Assembly (NCBI GenBank): GCA_905183005.1
Contig: CAJJDO010000133.1
Location: forward strand, 186,001 to 250,000
From: Paramecium pentaurelia
Lineage: Eukaryota; Ciliophora; Oligohymenophorea; Peniculida; Parameciidae
Length of the DNA stretch: 64,000 nucleotides
Direction of reading: 5' to 3'
The stretch's first letter is position 1, and each line of letters opens with the position of its first letter. The position numbers and the translations under genes are program-made. Positions 26,404 through 38,825 of this stretch are shown piece by piece. The notes beneath the pieces were generated by a model. It had not been told where the DNA came from. It saw nothing but the letters and a program-made list of their open reading frames with translations, and ran no database searches.

Positions 26404-28873
26404 TCAACTGATTACTTCTTCTTATACTTCTTTTTATTCTTATTCTTATTATTCTTATTCTTATTATTCTTATTATTATTATTATTATTCTTCTTATTAT
26501 TCTTATACTTATTATTATTATTCTTCTTCTTATTCTTCTTATTATTCTTATACTTATTAATATTCTTATATATCTTCTTATTATTATTATTATGGATATT
26601 TTACTTCAGGTGAATCAATTTCTTCCACTTATACTTACTAAACTTCAACTTTCAAATTTTCTTGAGGTTAAATTTACTATTCTATTTCATGTTTTTCTTA
26701 ATTATCCTTTGATGTATCTTCTTGTTTCACTTATTCATGATGTTCAGATTAATGTTTGTGGATATCATCTTATGAACCCTTTCTACCTGGTTCTTGATGT
26801 TCTTAACCCTCATGTGCCTTCCAATATTTATTAACAGTTTGATCAGTAAGAATTTCACTAGCTTAAGGAGATGTCTTTAAGTTTTACTCTTAAAATTAAA
26901 TAATTTATTCAACTAAAATAAATGAATGTTTGGATTACCAACTTTAGGACTGGTTTCAGGACTATTGATAACTTTTTCAAATTCATCAACATCTATCAAC
27001 ATCTCAGGTTTCTTTGAATTGACATCTTAAAATTATTCTGTTTCATCATCTTCTTTCTGATTATCCATAAAATTATCATCTGCATCATCAGCATCATGTT
27101 CTTCTGTTTCTTCTTCTACTTCCACAGTTTATTATTGATCTTATTATTAAACTTATTATTATGGATTGTTTTAAGATATTTTGATTTTAGAAAAGTTCTA
27201 AGAATATATATTAATTATAATACTCTAAACATTTCAGTCATACCATCATCATTTGTATCTATAGGAATCTTAGGTCTTGGATTAACTCCTAACATATATT
27301 GATTTTCAATATTTCTGACAGATTCAAGTACTTATTCAACATATTGATTCCATTCTTAATTCTTTTCAAATTTATTAATGAAATAATATGCCAATTTACT
27401 TAAAATACCTACATAACCTCTTCTTATTTTAGAATTCAAAGCTCCAATATTTTCCTTTTCATATCTATTATTTTTCATAATGAATGATGTAATATCTAAT
27501 GATAAAAAATCATCTTGTATGCTCTCGAATTGAGGTCTATCAAATATGAAGACTGTTATTTCATAAAAGTAATTTTGCAATTGATTATTGAATTCATATT
27601 CAATAATAAATTTCATTAGAGATTAATAAATCCCTTTATGATCAAATTAACTGATTAATTCAATATTATTAATTCTTAAAATGGATAGATACAATTGTAA
27701 CAATTTCAATTTCATCTAACTAAATGGCTATTATAATATTCCAAATGTAGTATTGAAAGCACCTTGAATATAAAATTGAGATTACTAATTGATATTTTTT
27801 CAGCTAACAAAGCATTTTTGAATTCTTAGGCAATTGGATAGAATAAATTATAACTAAATTAATAAGAAGGATTCTTCTCTTATTGCTACTATACATAACG
27901 ATGAATGGCTTCTATTAATGTAATTAAGACAGAAACTACAGCAGCTGAACTTGAATTTAACTTAGAATATTTATGAAGATTTTACTGCTACTGCAAATAA
28001 TTTTTCAGGGATATTAAGTACTGATAGAAACTATTCTGATTTATTTAGAATTTCATTAAAGATGTGACTACAATTATCAGTGATATCATTCTGATGAGTT
28101 TTATATTCGAATACTCGAATAATTCGACGTAAGAATTCACTTCTTTCTTCTTAGAAATTAGTTTGATTGTCTTATAATTCTTGATTTGTGTCTAATATAA
28201 TCAATTTTTCAATAATTTCAGCAACATGGAATACATCCAAATTCTTTATTAAATTACTTAAAATTGATTTATGTTCTGGCTAAGAAAGAAATCTCCATAA
28301 CTTATAAGTTTATGTATAATTAATACATCATAACCTCTTCTTCTAATGATTGCACATACTACTTTAGATAAATAACTGGCAACAGTCACATTCAAATAAT
28401 CCTTATCTAAAATATCGAAAATCTTTGGTAAAAATTGTTGTCTATATTCTTCATTTAACTCATAATTTTAAATTGATTTATCTGCTTCGAATAGATAATC
28501 TATGATTGGACCATTCTCATTTCCTATTGCTTCACTAATCATGAAAGGGTATCTTATGATTTTTAACTTAAATCATTATACCTAATCTAAGTCTTTTCGT
28601 TTTATTCTTCATCCTCATTTACACACAAGTATCCTATCATCTTACTAAATGTATCTATATTCTTTGTAACACTCTAATAAATCAAAAATTATTACAAATT
28701 TCCAAATTTTATTGCTCCATTCAATTTAATTTCTTGTAAAGTGTCTTCATCAAGAATAGTCTCCAATGTACAGTTTTCTTGAGACAATAAAGGGTCTAAC
28801 ACTGAACTAAAACCAGCAAAGAAACGTTAAAAGCTTAAACAATACAACTTATAAAATCTTACTTGAAGAACAT
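26404..28873 (-). CDS. SAPS-domain PP6/Sit4 phosphatase regulatory subunit
   Basis: Several introns (29 and 29 nt near the start, about 30 nt near 26925). The N-terminus contains CTLETILDEDTLQEIKLN, FLIYQSVTKNIDTFSKMIGY and IRYPFMISEAIGNENGPI, followed by YLSKVVCAIIRRRGYDV. This matches the SAPS domain, including the RYPF..SE block that defines subunits binding the PP6/Sit4 catalytic phosphatase. Most of the middle is helical repeat. The C-terminal third is acidic and disordered and ends in a Gln/Glu tail of about 60 residues written mainly with TAA and GAA codons. The start at 28871-28873 is followed directly by an intron. It is divergent from the TTLL gene by 82 bp. Confidence 0.85.
26428..26590 (-). 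repeat. TAA/GAA microsatellite encoding Gln/Glu tail
   Basis: About 160 bp of imperfect TAA, GAA and GTA triplets (minus strand). In the ciliate code it reads as runs of Q and E with occasional V, in frame with the SAPS-domain gene, which ends at the TGA at 26404. The plus-strand Leu/Phe reading is a shadow. Confidence 0.9.
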
Positions 28874-28955
28874 TATATATTATTTAATTATAATAGGAGA
28901 AAATGATTGTTTTATTTTATAAATTAATAGTTAATAATAAAAACATAATAAAATA

Positions 28956-31390
28956 ATGCAGAAAGATGAAATCTATTTAAGAACTCCACCTATAAGAAAG
29001 CTTAATAATGGACTGACTATTTAATAAAAAATCAATCAACTTAATAATAAGAAGAGTAGTATTAAATTTTCTGAACTCACAAAAGAATAACCCTCCAATT
29101 AAAAAATATCATATCGACGACCAAGTCTTCCTCGTAAACCAGTTTAAAGAATTTAGTAAGGTATTTACTTTCTTACTTTGTTATCATAGCTATTACCATA
29201 CAAAGAAATCTTTCATAAGAGCCTTAAACCCAAGGTACATACAGTGTAGTTTTTACTAATAGTGCCCCTCAAAAAAGAGATAAAAGAAAGGTCTAAACAA
29301 GTAACTGTGATTAGATTGAAGAATCTAAAAGCAGTTAAGTAAGAATCACTAAAGGATTTTATCCATCTGATATTAATAATACTAAATAAATTCTAACGAG
29401 TATTTTATAAGGAATGTAACATAAAGTTTAAGCAGAAAAAGCTATGGGTGTTATGGGTTTATAAGTAATTCCATTTAATAAATTAATGGAATAAAATACT
29501 ATACTAACTTAACAGACAATCAGACAAAAAGCCTTGTCTCAAGATAAAGAAAGAGATAAATCATAATCATTTATAGAAGAAATAGAGAAGAAAATTAAAT
29601 GTAAAGTCCCACAAAAAACAAAATAAAAACACTCTATTAATTTTAATAATAATAATGCAAGTCCATTACCACCAAAAATTATGGCTCCATAAAGTAGTAC
29701 AACATAAATTTAAAGTAACAATTTTAAATTTTCATTAACTGAATATTCATCATTATCTAGAGAATAATTATTCTAAACAAAATTGTAAAATTATTAACAT
29801 TTCTTATTTTTGGTTTCCACTTAAAGTGGATTTTATACATTACCATAAGATTGTATGATTGATTTGAGATTTAAAATAGGAAGAGGAAATAATTCTCTTT
29901 TAATTAAAGAAGTATTTAAATTAAGATGGTGGTGGAACTTTTATAAATATAGTGAATTAATTGATTCTGAAAGCAATTTTATTTGGACATAAATAAAAGT
30001 TTAAAATTATATGGATACTCAAAATGCATCAACTAATGAAATTAAATCATTAATGAGAAAGAAAATCAATCAACCTTAATCATAAACTTAAATAAAGAAG
30101 AAAATATAAATAGATCCATTGTTTAGATTAATGAATGATGATACTGATTATAAATAAATTGAAAGAAATTAAAAATCGTACTTAAAATTAATAAATCAAA
30201 AAGGATTTACAATATTAAAAGTGCATTAAAATTTAAAGGTTATTCATATATTTTATAAATTTAGATTCATAATCATATAGAAAAGAATTATCATTTAGGC
30301 AATAAAAAAGCATTATATCACAATCTTAAAAGATATTATGAATTGACTAAATAAGATTTACATTCCATAATACCTATAACATTTCATGTGTAAAAGGGGT
30401 CTAGAGATAAGGTTTATTTATAATTTCTAGAACATTATAAAAAATTGCCAAAGTATTATTATTTTACTATCTAGAGGCTCTACTTGGATTGTCAAACCTG
30501 GAGAATTTACTAATAGAGGAACAGGAATTATGGTTTGTTAAAATTTAAATGAGATAAATAAAATTATAAGTAAAAAGCAAGTTCATCAAAATGGAAAACC
30601 ATTTACTTATTTAATTTAGAGATACATTGAGAAACCATTCCTATATAATAAAAGGAAATTTGATATCAGGTGTTACTTTCTTATCACCCAATTGAATAAT
30701 ATATTTAGAGCATATTGGTATGAAGATGGATATATCAGAACATCATCAGAAGAATTTGATCTAGATGATCCTGCAAATTTATATGTCCATTTAACAAATG
30801 ATGCTATATAAAAATATGCTGATACTTATGGAAAATATGAAAATGGTAATAAATTGTCATTGTCTGAATTTCAGAGATATTTAGAGAATTAACCAAAGAA
30901 ATATAATTTTTATAAAGATTTATATCCTTAATTAATAGAGATTGCCACAATCAGTATAAAATCTGTATATTGTAAATTGGCTCCACATAAAAAAGAATTT
31001 AATTTTGAAATATTTGGATTAGATTTTATGATTGATTCATAATTCAAACCATATTTAATTGAAATAAATACAAATCCATGTTTGGAAACTAGTAGTCCAG
31101 TTTTATAGAGAATAATACCTTAAATGGTTGAAAATGCTATGAGATTATCAATTGATACAATAATACCACCACCAGATGCAAATATATGGCCACCTTGTAA
31201 AAAGCATCTTATTTTTTATGATAATTTATTAGAAAATAATAAATTCTAATTGATCTTTGATGAAAGAGAAGATTCTGAAGAATTGATTAAATTATATGGT
31301 GGATTATTGTAACATGATGAAATTGATGAAATGGATGAAGAAGAAGAAGAATATTAAAGTGAAGATGAAAATGAAAAATTTGAGTAGTGA
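28956..31390 (+). CDS. tubulin tyrosine ligase-like (TTLL) enzyme
   Basis: About 780 residues with several short introns in the 5' half. The N-terminal 250 residues are basic, Gln-rich and disordered. KIGRGNNSLLIKEVFK and RWWWNFYKY precede the catalytic core. Core motifs are STWIVKPGEFTNRGTGIMV (nucleotide lysine and RGxGI loop), RYIEKPFLYNKRKFDIRCY, HLTNDAIQKY, and FGLDFMID..PYLIEINTNPCL with the metal-binding E-x-N. The acidic C-terminus (MDEEEEEYQSEDENE) follows. Such enzymes add glutamate or glycine to tubulin tails in cilia and cortical microtubules. Which amino acid it adds cannot be told from the motifs seen. Confidence 0.92.
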
Positions 31391-31468
31391 TATATTTATT
31401 TTAATGATTTTTTTAAAATTAATATAACTCAAATTTTTGAGAGTCAATGATTATTAATTAAAAATACA

Positions 31469-33163
31469 ATGTAAACAGAACAATTATTACCAGATCATAT
31501 AAATGATGAAATATATCGTACATTAGAACACTTATATTTAAGACTAAATGAAATTGTTCGTAAAGCAGAAGATGTCCTTGATTTATCTTAATCTGTAAGT
31601 TTTTAAGCAACTCTCAAAAGACTCAATACTGCTTCTAAAGGAGAAAATTACTAAAAGGTTCCTAAAAATTATTTCCCTCCTCCTTCAGATTAAGAGTCAT
31701 TTGAGAGAAAGTTTAAACTTCTTAGAAGATGTGGACATATATTATCAGATACTATGTTGAAAGTAAGAACCTCTTTAATTGAATTACATGATGCTACTCG
31801 TAAATAAAAATAAGACATAGTTAAAATGAAAAAGGATGAATATGCCATTAAAAATGAAAAACCTTAATATTCTTTAAATTAAATGTAGAAAAATGGAATC
31901 TAATAATAAAAGGTTCCTTAAACTATTTTATTAGATGAAGATGATGATATTATGATTTTACCAAAAATTGAATTTGTCATTGAACAACCACAATTACTCA
32001 ATACATCAATTGCATCAGATCCTGTATATTATATATCTTGTACTTGTTTACTAGAAAATACACTTCAATAATAAATTCCTGAAGAACTTAAAGTATGTAT
32101 TGCTATAGAATCCTTATAATATTATGATAAATTCTATTTAAATTCTAATATCATACAAGAATGCAAGGCTGCAAATAGAATATTATTATAATTAAATGGA
32201 GATTCTAATTGTATTACTAGAAATTGTATTTTTTATGAAAAAATCTATTTGAATATGATTAAATAGCCAATTGTTCAATTAAATTTTGCTAGGATTTAAA
32301 GAGGAGAACAATTCTACTTTCCTCTTTTTTCTGATATAACAGATTTATTTAATGAATAAACCTTATTTCTATATGGAATCTATTAATTTAGTAGATCAAT
32401 TGGGAAAGCTTCCTGTTAAAAGGTTGGCAATATTAAGTATTTAATGAATCTATTACATACTCAATCGACATCAGGTCTTGTGATTAATGCATTCAGTTCA
32501 TCTCTTGATAAAAGTCAATTTTTAATAGATTTATTGACAGCTATGATTAATCTAAATGGAAAAGAAATTGTAATTGGACTTAATAAACTTACATTTCCAG
32601 AATGTTAAAGGAATCCTAGAATTGTTTTAGTTCGATATACACATAAATTAAGTTAATAAGATAAAGAATTATTAGAATAGAATTTAAATGATGGTATTGA
32701 TGGAGGATATAGAATTAATGAATCAAGTTGTAAATTAAAGAGAACTATCATTATATTTAGCAAAGAGAAATTATTCATTCCAGAAATAGGTAGAAACTTG
32801 AAGCATTGGGAAATTCCAATTGATTTTCTTAGATAATAATGTGAAGCTTATCATTATCAATATCTAATTCATTATATTGATTAAGTAGTTAAATGTAAAA
32901 TTGAAGATAGATTAGCTAAATTTTTTACTGTTCTAATCACTCTTATCAATCATAAGATTAATAATATTAAAGAATTTAATCAATAAATTATAAGAGATTT
33001 TGATTATTTTATTAAGAATCGAAACTATGTTAATTACTTTAGTTTGAAGACATATCACAAAATAACTCATATTGAAAATTACTTACAAGAGTCTTTGAAA
33101 TCCTAAAAATTGATTTGTTATAGCAAAGATATTATAAGATTATTAGGTATTGAAGAAGAATGA
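31469..33163 (+). CDS. unknown protein, 564 residues
   Basis: A single exon without TGA from the ATG at 31469. Residues 1-150 are helical (LEHLYLRLNEIVRKAEDVL, then SFERKFKLLRRCGHILSD and RTSLIELHDATRKQKQD), suggesting a short coiled coil. The middle contains an acidic patch and mixed strands (KEIVIGLNKLTF, RIVLVRYTHKL). The C-terminal 150 residues are helical. I do not recognise the family. It follows the TTLL gene by 78 bp on the same strand, which in ciliates says little about function. Confidence 0.8.
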
Positions 33164-34167
33164 AATTAAATAATATACATATATATATATTTAAAATAAA
33201 TCAAAACTTATAATCTTTCATTTTTTAAATCTATATCTGTATTTAGTAATTTGAATTAAAATGTAAAGATTCATATCTTGAAACTACTTTTATATTCCCT
33301 TAAAATATATTTTATATAAAATTATTTAAAATCTTTTATATTAAGATTTATTTCTGTAATGAACAAATTTAGATAATAGATTGCAGTCATAATGTTTCAA
33401 TTATGATTATAATGTATATATTTATAGATAAATTCATTAAGAAATTCTATTAAAAATTCATCTATAAATAGAGTTGGTTATCTCATTTCTAATTAAATTT
33501 AGCTTAGAAAAACCAAAATCTATACTCTCATTTATCAATCTAAATCTAATATAATTCTTTTGTATTTTTCTTTTATTTATTCCTCAAAATTCTCATAATT
33601 CCATATTAAAAAATAAACAATTTTCATTTTTCCTTAAAAATAGACATTTGAAAATCATTAGAGCCATCAAATTTTATTCATACCCTATATTTATTTAAAC
33701 ACTTCTTTATTTTTATAGTCTTAAATTCTCATTTGATGTCCTAGTGAATAAAATTCTTAATTAAAATTTATTTAATAGTATAAATGATAAATAGTAATCA
33801 ATATTATAATACTTAAAATAAAAATGAATTTGAATTTATTTTATTTAAAATAGACTGATTCATGCATAGAATAATGATATCACAATCTTTTCTATTAATT
33901 TCATATCTATAGTATTTTAGTATATATTAAAAGTACAATTTTCAATTGATTGAATTAATTCTGGCTATATTGGATTAATGTGATAATTCATAAAATAGAG
34001 TCTTTCTCTTTGTAATAAGTTTTGATTGTTACACATCTACCAAATATTTAATTCAATATATAAGTGTTGTCAATTTCATTAGAATTTAGAGTCTAAAATT
34101 CAGAAGATAAGGAATTCTAGATGATAAAAACTAGTGATTAAATTATATAATTAATAAATAGTAAAAA
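33164..34167 (-). pseudogene. possible decayed gene, low confidence
   Basis: One kilobase without an intact gene in an otherwise compact genome. Minus-strand pieces look protein-like, for example NYIRFRLINESIDFGFSKL (about 33470-33560) and DEFLIEFLNEFIYKYIHY (about 33405-33460), but they lie in different frames with no GT-AG intron to join them. Another frame is interrupted by TGA after AAA three times. This could be a pseudogene, or chance open frames in AT-rich DNA where only TGA stops translation. Confidence 0.3.
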
Positions 34168-35314
34168 TCAATTTGGTAGTGTAATAGTTTGTACTTCCAC
34201 TCTAAAGTTGGGTGAGAAAATCTTGTGTTTTTTATCTTTAACTGCTCTATCAAGCATATACTTATCAATTACTAATAATCCATTAGATTCTATAAAGCCA
34301 GAGTGAAACCAAAATTAAAACATTACTTCTTTGCCCATCAATGATTTATTATAACAAATAATACGTGTATCTTTTTAAACTATTATGTCAACAGTAAATA
34401 AAATAAAACTATCATTTACAATTTGAAATTTAGTGAAAGTAGCTTAATTTTGATAATTTTGAATAACAATATAAGGATTGCATGAATTTGAGTAATTCAT
34501 TGATGGTATAGTAATAAGGCGAATTTATAAAATTTAAATTTTAGGTTAAGGTACATCATGAACTGTATACCCCATTTGGAGAGCCTTCTCAAAATATAAT
34601 ATGTATCTGATTTGAGAAGGTATAGTAACTCCTTTATTATTTTTAGTTCTCATCATGCCATAATATCTCATTGCTTCAAAGCTACTTTTAAACAACTCTG
34701 AGAAAAGAAGATAACAACAAATCATTATTCCTGTTCTACCTTTGCCTGCTTTACAATGAATAGCAACAACATTCTATTTATCTTAGGTTACATAATTATG
34801 GATTTCAGCACATAATTCATAAATCATATGAAATTAAGGTGCTTAATGATCATCAAAGGGATATTCTGAAATATTACCATCAAAGTAAGCATGATCATAT
34901 TTTCTTTCTGAACATAAATTAATAATCTTGTAATGGTTCTTATGTCTCTAATTGAAAAACCTTTGAACATCTTCCATAGAATTTCTGTAAATGGCTTCAT
35001 AGTCTATTGCTGGAAACCCCATAGCAATCACTTATTCAGTGATGTCTGGAATTTAAGTTTAAAAATGTACATGTCAAATCTAAATCAAACCCATCCATAA
35101 TGAATCTATTCTTCTGTTTACTAACCAAAGATTTCAAAGGATTAGTGAAGCCTCCATTATTTTCATTATTTAAGCTTTGTAAGTGTTCCTTCACCAATTT
35201 GCTTTATTCCTATAATTATTCAGATCTTCCTCTAACAATATACAATTATTGTAGACCTTAATCTGATCGAAAATCTGATAAAGAAGATAGATCGAAAACA
35301 CTCTCTTAGTCCAT
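34168..35314 (-). CDS. PTEN: PTEN-type phosphoinositide 3-phosphatase
   Basis: One 25-nt intron gives 373 codons. A polar N-terminus of about 70 residues precedes DLDLTYITEQVIAMGFPA, the PTEN/tensin hallmark. The catalytic P-loop HCKAGKGRTG is identical to the classical PTEN signature, with both lysines that favour 3-phosphorylated inositol lipids. The WPD-equivalent loop has YPFDDHQAP. A C2-like domain follows (IQILQIRLITIPSM to VEVQTITLPN). It would remove the 3-phosphate from PI(3,4,5)P3 or PI(3,4)P2 at the membrane. The gene starts 12 bp from the end of a C2-domain gene on the same strand. Confidence 0.94.
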
Positions 35315-35326
35315 AAAATTAAATAA

Positions 35327-35845
35327 TCATTTTTTTATCTATAACACCGGGGACTGAGTGGGTCTGTATTGAGTACTACGTGAAGCTGACATATACACTA
35401 AAGGCTTATCATTAAGATAATTGTCATAAAAGGAAGCTCCCTGTTGACTCAAAAAACTCGGCTAAAGACCAAATGATGATTTTTCTTTTAATGAAGACTA
35501 AAGTGATAACATTTCCTCTTCAAAAATAAGTTAAATCATTAGCTCACCCACTTTAACATCATTCCAGATTTATATTATATGCATATCCTTACGTTCTTTA
35601 AGAACCTTTTGTATATCTAATCTTCCTAATCCTTTCATGACTGGATCTCCCCAATAATCCCATAGCTAAAAATCAATGAATTATGAGACTGACAAACTGA
35701 ACTTGTCTCTAAAATCATTCAATCCATGTTAAAGTTTAAATGTATTGGTGAAATATTGTTCCTTACCTGATACAATCAAGAAATAATACTGACTAGGTTG
35801 TCCTATTTCATACTTGAATTGTAATATTTTTAGTTGTGTATTCAT
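35327..35845 (-). CDS. small C2-domain protein
   Basis: A single exon of 172 codons. Residues 1-115 have the beta-strand pattern of a C2 domain: LKILQFKYEIGQPSQYYFLI, then DKFSLSVSQFIDFQLWDYWG, PVMKGLGRLDIQKVLKE and MHIIQIWNDVKVGELMIQL. The calcium-binding Asp set is not clearly complete. The rest is Ser/Gln-rich. It ends at TGA only 12 bp before the ATG of the PTEN gene. An apparently continuous frame across both genes is broken by this TGA, and no plausible intron removes it, so I keep two genes. Confidence 0.78.
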
Positions 35846-36927
35846 AACGATAATATATTATTTAATACATAAAATACAATCTAAACAATCTGCTTCAAAT
35901 CCTGTTTAATTCATTATCCCTCTCCATACTTAAATGAACATAATAGACATTAAAATTAACAAATATACTCAATGAAACTCTATTCTAAACTAATCAAAAT
36001 TAAAAATCATAGAAACAATTTGATAAAGACAAATAAAGTAACTTATAGTATAATATTACTATGAGAATATATGTTGCATTAAAAAGAATTAAATAAAAAG
36101 TATATTATGGCAGAAAATATCATTAACCTATATTAACTCAATCATTCAAATATTACAAAGTTTTACCATTCTAAATATTTAATTAGCTATTGTCATCATA
36201 CTTATATATAGATATTACTTCATCTTATATTAAACAACTTACATGAAAAAAGAATTTTATTATATAATTATTATTTACTTGCTTTAGATCAGATACAATA
36301 ATTGTGAAAATTTAATAATTGAATATAAACTTATAATATTAAATTTAGATTCTTATAAAGTTGATATATTATTTATTTTTCTAATTATTTTATCTTTATT
36401 CTAGAAGGATAGAAGTCTCTCTTTTTATATTTACAAAAAATCTCTCAAAAAATTAATAATATAAAATTGTATGTTCTTAATAAGAAAATTTTATCAATTA
36501 TAAATACTATATATCTTAAGTTGACTTATTCTCTAATTTATTTACTAATAATTATATTTTCATAAGTCATTTAATTTGATGCTTTATACGTGTAATGAGA
36601 AAGAGATTATTTATGTTTTTATTATTATTCAATGTCATATTATTCTAAAAGATATTGGGGATAATATCTACACCAAATTAACCCTATTTCTTTTTTTTAA
36701 TTGCTCTTCTTAGTAAAGATTTCATTTTTAGATTGACTATTCTGTATGCACTTTTTCCATTATTTCATATTCTTTTGTCTTCAACTAAGTAGAAATGCAA
36801 TAGATATTGTCATCTTCTCCAAATAAATATTCAATTTATAAAGAACCTGAACTTGACAAAGAAGCCAAAAATAATTTAAGTATGAGAACAATTAACAAAT
36901 GCAATTTATTTTATATATATTTATTAT
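35846..36927. other. long spacer, possible gene remnants
   Basis: About 1.1 kb without a gene I can support. Plus-strand frames from 36107 (start MAENIINLYQLNHSNITKFY, loosely kinase-like) and a minus-strand 54-codon frame near 36570-36730 (MKSLLRRAIKKKKQG) are open, but neither connects to exons on either side. Chance open frames are expected at this base composition. Confidence 0.4.
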
Positions 36928-37182
36928 TCAAGCTAACAAACATAGACTAAATTTAGATCCTGGTTTGATGACATAAGTTTTTGATTCACCAGTTTCTATA
37001 GCTATGATAGGTACTTAGTCTTTTAAAGCTGTAGCACAATCTGCTATATTTTTAACATATTGGCTTAATTGAGGATTCAATGATTTATTAGCTAAAGGGA
37101 ATCCAAATTAATCAACAATCAATGCTCCTTAAACACCATCTTACATAATGAGATCAATTTGTTATAGTAATTGCTTATCCAT
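36928..37182 (-). CDS. LAMTOR5: Ragulator subunit LAMTOR5 (HBXIP)-like
   Basis: A single exon of 84 codons, the size of the conserved roadblock/LC7-like core. It contains QDGVQGALIVDQFGFPLANK, then YVKNIADCATAL, VPIIAIETGESKTYVI and KPGSKFSLCL. The G-x-L-I-x-D-x-x-G-x-P-L start, the central helix and the I-x-I-E-T-x-x strand match LAMTOR5. In other eukaryotes this protein helps anchor Rag GTPases and TORC1 at the lysosome. It is 47 bp downstream of the phosphoglycerate kinase gene on the same strand. Small size makes the assignment less than certain. Confidence 0.78.
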
Positions 37183-37229
37183 TTAATTTATTAATGATAT
37201 TAAATTGTATTATATAAATCATATATCTA

Positions 37230-38547
37230 TCATAAATCTTTAATATTGGTAAGATATTCAACACCTGGTAATATCTTTCCTTCCAATAATTCTAATGAAG
37301 CACCTCCACCAGTTGATACATGACTTAGTTTATCATTAGCCTTATTAGCTCCAACAAGATTAACAGTGTCACCACCTCCAACAATAGTTGTAGCACCATT
37401 TGAAGTCTATTTAACCAAAGCATTCAACATACTAACTGAACCATTCTTGAATTATTCAATTTCAAATGCTCCTTATGGTCCATTCCATACAACTAAAATT
37501 AAAATCTACAAAATATAAACTTGTTTTAGCTCTTCCAATAGCTTCAGCATTTTCTCTTTATGTTAATTATCCTGCATCTAAACCTAACCATCCATCTGGT
37601 ATTCCTGATTTAAGATCATGTAATGAAACAGGACTAGATGCATCTAATCCTGTACCACAAATGAAATCTACTGGTAAATGAATTTTCACATTCTTTTCTT
37701 TAGCTTTAGTAAGAATTTCATCAACAATTTTATATCCTTCTTCATCAAAGAGGGATTTTCCAATTGGAACATTATGAATTTTTTTAAGGAATGTAAATGC
37801 CATACCTCCCCCAATAATCATTTCATCTACTTTATCAAGCATAGATTTAATTAACTGGATTTTATCAGCAACTTTAGCACCTCCTAAAATAACAAGGAAT
37901 GGTCTTTAAGGTGTTTCTAAGGCTTTAGCAAAATAATCAAGTTCTTTCTTCATTAAATAACCAGCAACTCTAATTTTATGATCTATTCCAACCATAGATG
38001 AATGAGCTCTATGTGCAGTACCAAATGCATCATTAACATAAATATCTCCTAAAGAAGATAATTCTTTTCTGAATTTCTTAACACTTTCTTTATCTGCTTT
38101 AATCTTTGCTCCATTTGCATCTACACCTTTTCCTTCTTCTTATATATGGAATCTAAGATTTTCTAATAAATTAATTTATCCATTTCCAGCATTTGTAGCT
38201 TCAGCTGCTTCTGAACCTACACAATCATTAACAAAGTTAACTTTAGTGCCTAATAATTCTTCCAACTTAGGAACAACTATTTTGAGAGAGTCTTTATCAA
38301 CTCTAAAATATATTAATATTATTATTTATTACCTCTTTCCATCTGGTCTTCCCATGTGTGACATTAATGTAACATTCTTTGGATTCTATTCTAATATCTT
38401 TTTGATTGTTGGAATAGCACCTTATATTCTAGTAGCATTCTTCACTTTGCCTTCTTTAATAGGCACATTGAAATCTACTCTTATTAATACTCTCTTATTA
38501 GCAAATTAACGTAACACATGATCAACACCAGCCTTAGAACTCAACAT
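37230..38547 (-). CDS. PGK: phosphoglycerate kinase
   Basis: About 420 residues after removal of two short introns (near 37495-37520 and 38308-38333). Conserved PGK blocks are all present: RVLIRVDFNVPI, NVTLMSHMGRPDGK, ENLRFHIQEEGKG, DAFGTAHRAHSSMVG, FLVILGGAKVADKI, IIGGGMAFTFLKK, and near the end TTIVGGGDTVNL and SHVSTGGGASLELL. The enzyme transfers phosphate between 1,3-bisphosphoglycerate and ADP in glycolysis. There is no N-terminal targeting sequence, so it is probably cytosolic. The start is MLSSKAGVDHVLRQF, just ahead of the first conserved strand. A stretch of unusually even codon use makes antisense frames long here. Confidence 0.97.
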
Positions 38548-38825
38548 TAAAGATTAATATATTTATCTATAAAAGATATTTGGACTCTTAAGTTTATAAA
38601 TTAAATTTGTTAATACTATTATACACATTTAGTTATCATAGGATTGTTTAGTATAAATCTGAATCATTGAAATATATAGCAATAGCAATGATAATAATCT
38701 AGAAACAGTTTATCTAAATTAATATGCCATTTAATTCAAGCTAAAATGATTCATATAAATTGTAGTTGTGAGAATGACAAAACATATATTATTACTATTT
38801 ATGTTATATTTTTTTTATTATAATC

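Noticed and set aside
26377..26613. Leu/Phe-rich plus-strand ORF
   Set aside because: It is the reverse complement of the Gln/Glu-coding triplet repeat of the SAPS-domain gene.
37466..38509. Plus-strand ORFs across the PGK locus
   Set aside because: PGK motifs are unmistakable on the minus strand; the plus-strand frames are shadows.
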